A stretch of 35,186 nucleotides of DNA from Pseudomonadota bacterium (GTDB taxonomy: Bacteria > Pseudomonadota > Gammaproteobacteria > Steroidobacterales > Woeseiaceae): assembly GCA_022567295.1 (NCBI GenBank), contig JADFHE010000010.1, positions 1-35,186 on the forward strand. Reading direction: 5' to 3'. A program made the position numbers and the translations under genes. Shown here piece by piece: positions 32,506 through 35,186 of this stretch. How positions within the stretch are numbered: the stretch's first letter is position 1; every line of letters begins with the position of its first letter. Under the pieces are notes generated by a model. The model was not told the origin of the DNA and did not search any database. It was given only the letters and a program-made list of their open reading frames with translations.

Positions 32506-33609
32506 ATGCGAAAAAAACAACTGGCATTATTCTGGGTGGCGGCCGTATTTTTGGTTCCGCTAATCACTCAGGCCGACCTGTCGATCGACCAGCTCGTACG
32601 TCAGGCAGGGATTTCTGAAGGCGATGTCGCGATTCGCGACGTGCCAGATTGGCGTGGCGCCCACAAAATTCTGATTTGGGATATCGGTATGGACCTTGAT
32701 GGAATTATTGAGGAGTCAGCTGATGTAGAAATCATTGCGGTCGAAACGATGGCCGAGGCTTTACAATACGTAAGGGATGTCGATGCAATTGTCGGATTCT
32801 GCGATGACGAACTCTTCGCTGTGGCTGAACGACTGGTATGGGTGCAGATTTACTGGGCGGGTGCCGAACGCTGCCTGTCGGTTGCTGACGTCGCGAACGG
32901 CGATGTGATGATGACCAATATGCAAAAGATGTCATCGCCGGTAATCGCCGAGCATGCCATCGCGATGATGTTGTCGTTGGCCAGAAATCTGCCGCAATTC
33001 GTGCACGCAATGGAAAGCCGGGTCTGGGCCGATCGAGAAGCTGCGACTGAAGGTATGACGGCGATCGCGGGCAAGAAACTTCTGGTCGTCGGCCTGGGTG
33101 GAATCGGGACGGAGGTTGCGAGACTGGGCGCGGCATTGGGAATGCGTGTCTCCGCGACTCGCAACAGTTCACGTAATGGACCTGACTTCATTGAGTACGT
33201 GGGCCTGTCCCATGAATTGCATGAATTGGCAGCTGACTCGGATGTCGTCGTGAACGCTTTGCCACTAACTGACGCAACCAACGGCTTGTTCGGCGGGAAA
33301 TTTTTTGCTGCTGTCAAACCAGGCGCCATATTCATCAATGTAGGGCGCGGTAAAACAGTGATAACCGCGGACTTGATTGCTGCGCTGGAGTCGGGTCAGA
33401 TATCCGGCGCCGGTCTGGATGTCACAGAGCCGGAGCCACTGCCCGTGGACAGTCCGTTGTGGAGCAAAGAGAACGTAATCATCACGCCGCACGTTGCCGG
33501 AACTGGTGCTGAACGCGACAGGCATCGCATCTTGCTAATCGAAAATTTGCGGCGCTATATCGCCGGCGATCGGTTGCTGAATGTTGTCGATCCGGAAAAA
33601 GGGTATTGA
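32506..33609 (+). CDS. NAD-binding D-2-hydroxyacid dehydrogenase with signal peptide
   Basis: A 367-residue D-isomer-specific 2-hydroxyacid dehydrogenase. The Rossmann motif GLGGIG is at residues 196-201, the substrate Arg in NVGRGK (about 281), the Glu in LDVTEPEPLP, and the catalytic His at 329 (TPHVAG). A hydrophobic N-terminus (residues 1-23, KKQLALFWVAAVFLVPLITQA) looks like a signal peptide, odd for an NAD-dependent enzyme. Phylogenetically such proteins are annotated as lactate or glycerate dehydrogenases; the substrate cannot be named. It starts 38 bp after hxlR and is followed within 7 bp by the methyltransferase-like gene. Confidence 0.87.
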   Translation: MRKKQLALFWVAAVFLVPLITQADLSIDQLVRQAGISEGDVAIRDVPDWRGAHKILIWDIGMDLDGIIEESADVEIIAVETMAEALQYVRDVDAIVGFCDDELFAVAERLVWVQIYWAGAERCLSVADVANGDVMMTNMQKMSSPVIAEHAIAMMLSLARNLPQFVHAMESRVWADREAATEGMTAIAGKKLLVVGLGGIGTEVARLGAALGMRVSATRNSSRNGPDFIEYVGLSHELHELAADSDVVVNALPLTDATNGLFGGKFFAAVKPGAIFINVGRGKTVITADLIAALESGQISGAGLDVTEPEPLPVDSPLWSKENVIITPHVAGTGAERDRHRILLIENLRRYIAGDRLLNVVDPEKGY

Positions 33610-33616
33610 TGCATCA

Positions 33617-34507
33617 ATGACGGATATCCCGGTCAAGAAGTACCGTGTCCGCCGCGCCAAAAAATGGCTGCAACGGACTCTGATTCCGTTTCCCATAGGC
33701 GCCTGCAAAGTCTTTGCCAAGTGGAATAAGGCGGATCGCAACGATTGGCCCCCGGCATCTCAGGAGAGCATGCCCGGTCTCGACCGCTACGAGTACAGCT
33801 GGCTGTCACAAAATGGTGAAGATGGCGTTATCCGCTATTTGTTCGATGCGATCGGTTATGAGTCACGCTGGTTTGTTGAATTCGGATTCGGTCCGGTGCA
33901 GTGCAATTGCTTGCGTCTTATGATCCACGAAGATTTTAGTGGCCTGTTGATGGATGGTAGTGACGAAAACGTTGACTTCTTCAATTATACGGCGAAAAAA
34001 TTTGGTATTGAGCGGGTCAAAGCCGTGCGGACGTTCATTACACGCGGCAACCTGCAGGAGCTCATTACGAGCAACGGCGTGCCGCGCGATATCGACTTTC
34101 TATCGCTCGATGTAGACGGCAATGACTATTGGTTTTGGGAGGAACTGGAATGTGTTTCGCCGCGGGTCGTGTGTATCGAATATAACGCAGGCCTCGGACC
34201 CGACCTGTCATGGTCAGTGCCGTATGACGATGCGTTTGAACGTTATGCACAACATCCCAGCGGTTTCTTTCACGGTGCGTCACTGACCGCACTCGAAGCG
34301 CTGGGAAGACGCAAGGGCTATTACCTGATTGGCTGTGACCTGACCGGCACCAATGCATACTTTCTACGTGACGATAGTCGGATAGAGGGTGTATCGGTGT
34401 TGACGCCAAGGGAGGCCTTCAGACCGCACGCCAATTGGTTGGGACGAGGGATTTCAGAATCGGAGCAGCTTGGAATCATGAAATCCATGCGCTACGAGGA
34501 AGTCTGA
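33617..34507 (+). CDS. FkbM-like SAM methyltransferase homologue
   Basis: A 296-residue protein. Residues about 60-200 resemble FkbM-type methyltransferases: SQNGEDGVIRYLFD, the cofactor-loop region WFVEFGFGPVQCNC, LLMDGS, and the strand DIDFLSLDVDGNDYW. The sugar- or lipid-directed activity of that family fits with no polysaccharide genes here, so the substrate is unknown. ATG 33617 is used; an ATG 36 bp upstream would overlap the dehydrogenase. Its stop abuts the TTG of the glycosylase gene, so the three genes form one transcription unit. Confidence 0.7.
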   Translation: MTDIPVKKYRVRRAKKWLQRTLIPFPIGACKVFAKWNKADRNDWPPASQESMPGLDRYEYSWLSQNGEDGVIRYLFDAIGYESRWFVEFGFGPVQCNCLRLMIHEDFSGLLMDGSDENVDFFNYTAKKFGIERVKAVRTFITRGNLQELITSNGVPRDIDFLSLDVDGNDYWFWEELECVSPRVVCIEYNAGLGPDLSWSVPYDDAFERYAQHPSGFFHGASLTALEALGRRKGYYLIGCDLTGTNAYFLRDDSRIEGVSVLTPREAFRPHANWLGRGISESEQLGIMKSMRYEEV

Positions 34508-35014
34508 TTGCAATCGTCTGAGGGTTTTCTGCCGATCGCCCGAAGCGATGCGCGAGTGCTGGTGCTTGGCAGCCTGCCCGGGCAAAAGTCTCTTGCAGAA
34601 CACGAGTACTACGCGCATTCACAGAACGCGTTCTGGCCTATCATGCGCGACATTTTCGGTATCATTGGCGACTACGCGCAACGATGTGAAAAACTCAGCG
34701 ATCAAGAAGTGGCATTGTGGGATGTATTACATGCTTCGGTTCGACCGGGAAGCATGGACGCGGATATAAAGATTGCAACGGCTCGCCCAAACAATTTCCC
34801 GGCTTTCCTTGATGAATATTCGCGTATTGAACTTATTGCGTTCAACGGCAGGAAAGCAGAGCAACTGTTCAATCGGATGGTGCCGCGAGCGATATGGCAG
34901 CATCTTCGTTTGGTTGGATTGCCATCGACGAGTCCCGCGTATGCCGCAATGTCATTCTCAGGTAAACTCGAACTCTGGCGGGCAGGCCTCGCACTGTTGC
35001 ACGACAGCTGCTAA
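34508..35014 (+). CDS. Mug/HDG-type DNA-deoxyinosine (uracil) glycosylase
   Basis: A 168-residue DNA repair enzyme of the uracil-DNA glycosylase superfamily, family 6 (hypoxanthine DNA glycosylase) type. Motif 1 (VLVLGSLPGQKSL, then YYAHSQNAFWPIM) and the C-terminal motif (LPSTSPAYAAM, which holds the SPA of the leucine-loop region) are clear. It would excise deaminated bases such as hypoxanthine. TTG start directly after the stop of the preceding gene. The end is complete at TAA 35012-35014. Confidence 0.88.
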   Translation: MQSSEGFLPIARSDARVLVLGSLPGQKSLAEHEYYAHSQNAFWPIMRDIFGIIGDYAQRCEKLSDQEVALWDVLHASVRPGSMDADIKIATARPNNFPAFLDEYSRIELIAFNGRKAEQLFNRMVPRAIWQHLRLVGLPSTSPAYAAMSFSGKLELWRAGLALLHDSC

Positions 35015-35015
35015 C

Positions 35016-35186
35016 GGTGATCGCGTATTCGTCGACAAGCGCGCTTACGGCTTTCGCATTCCATTCACGAACGTCGACATGATCGACGGTGATCCGGTGC
35101 GTCGAGGTGATATCGTCATTTTCGATTCGCCTCGGGATGGCAGACGATTGATCAAGCGCATTGTCGCTGTCGGCGGCGACCGGGTA
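35016..35186 (+). CDS. Signal peptidase I (S26) fragment, 3' side cut by window edge
   Basis: This 57-residue open stretch matches the catalytic core of bacterial signal peptidase I: GDRVFVDKRAYGFRIPF, VRRGDIVIF and the Lys general-base block LIKRIVAVGGDRV. The expected Ser-nucleophile box (SMxPT) and membrane helix that precede GDRVFV are absent; the upstream DNA in this frame is the tail of the glycosylase gene with no start codon and no Ser box. A GTG near 35100 would only make an inert product. It is a 5'-deleted copy or an assembly join; the full gene continues to the right. Confidence 0.6.

Overview
The window looks like chromosomal DNA of a Gram-negative, probably gammaproteobacterial, bacterium with about 55% GC by eye. 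The support is diderm envelope functions (type Vd patatin, lipoproteins, ExbB/ExbD/TonB-like proteins), LemA with an M48 peptidase, ApbE, and compact operons with overlapping start and stop codons. The exact lineage cannot be fixed from the sequence alone; a Woeseia/Chromatiales-like marine gammaproteobacterium is my guess. No rRNA, tRNA, CRISPR array or insertion sequence was seen.

Layout. (1) 1-8777: core metabolism. The large acetolactate synthase subunit (minus strand) is divergent from its small subunit, which heads a tight plus-strand run ilvN-proB-proA-glpD followed by a secreted patatin phospholipase with its own outer-membrane barrel. (2) 8796-15678: an accessory block with an 82-residue unknown, a small RIO/Kdo-kinase-like protein, a divergent 1343-residue membrane ATPase carrying a proprotein-convertase P-domain and WD40-like repeats, and a convergent MFS-PlsC fusion. 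(3) 15848-20856: an EexN-like lipoprotein, then a minus-strand set lemA - M48 peptidase - SYLF protein - mscS, whose mscS reading frame is broken by an in-frame TGA. (4) 20847-31781: apbE, a TlpA-like thioredoxin, then an eight-gene cluster: an unknown exported coiled-coil protein, two large periplasmic TPR proteins, a TPR lipoprotein, a small exported protein, ExbB/TolQ/MotA, two ExbD/TolR proteins and a TonB-like protein ending in an AgmX/PglI domain. (5) 31788-35186: the stump of a DUF899 gene, an HxlR regulator, a 2-hydroxyacid dehydrogenase with a signal peptide, an FkbM-like methyltransferase, a Mug-type glycosylase, and a signal peptidase I fragment at the edge.

The most interesting parts are region 4, which resembles the AglQRS/Glt gliding motor and AgmX proteins of Myxococcus rather than a normal iron-uptake TonB system, and the ATPase/P-domain/WD40 protein of region 2. 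In the motor set one ExbD has Asn where the ion-carrying Asp is expected while the other keeps the Asp. Several genes are visibly damaged or cut (mscS, DUF899, lepB-like), so this region has undergone gene decay, or holds a few assembly errors.
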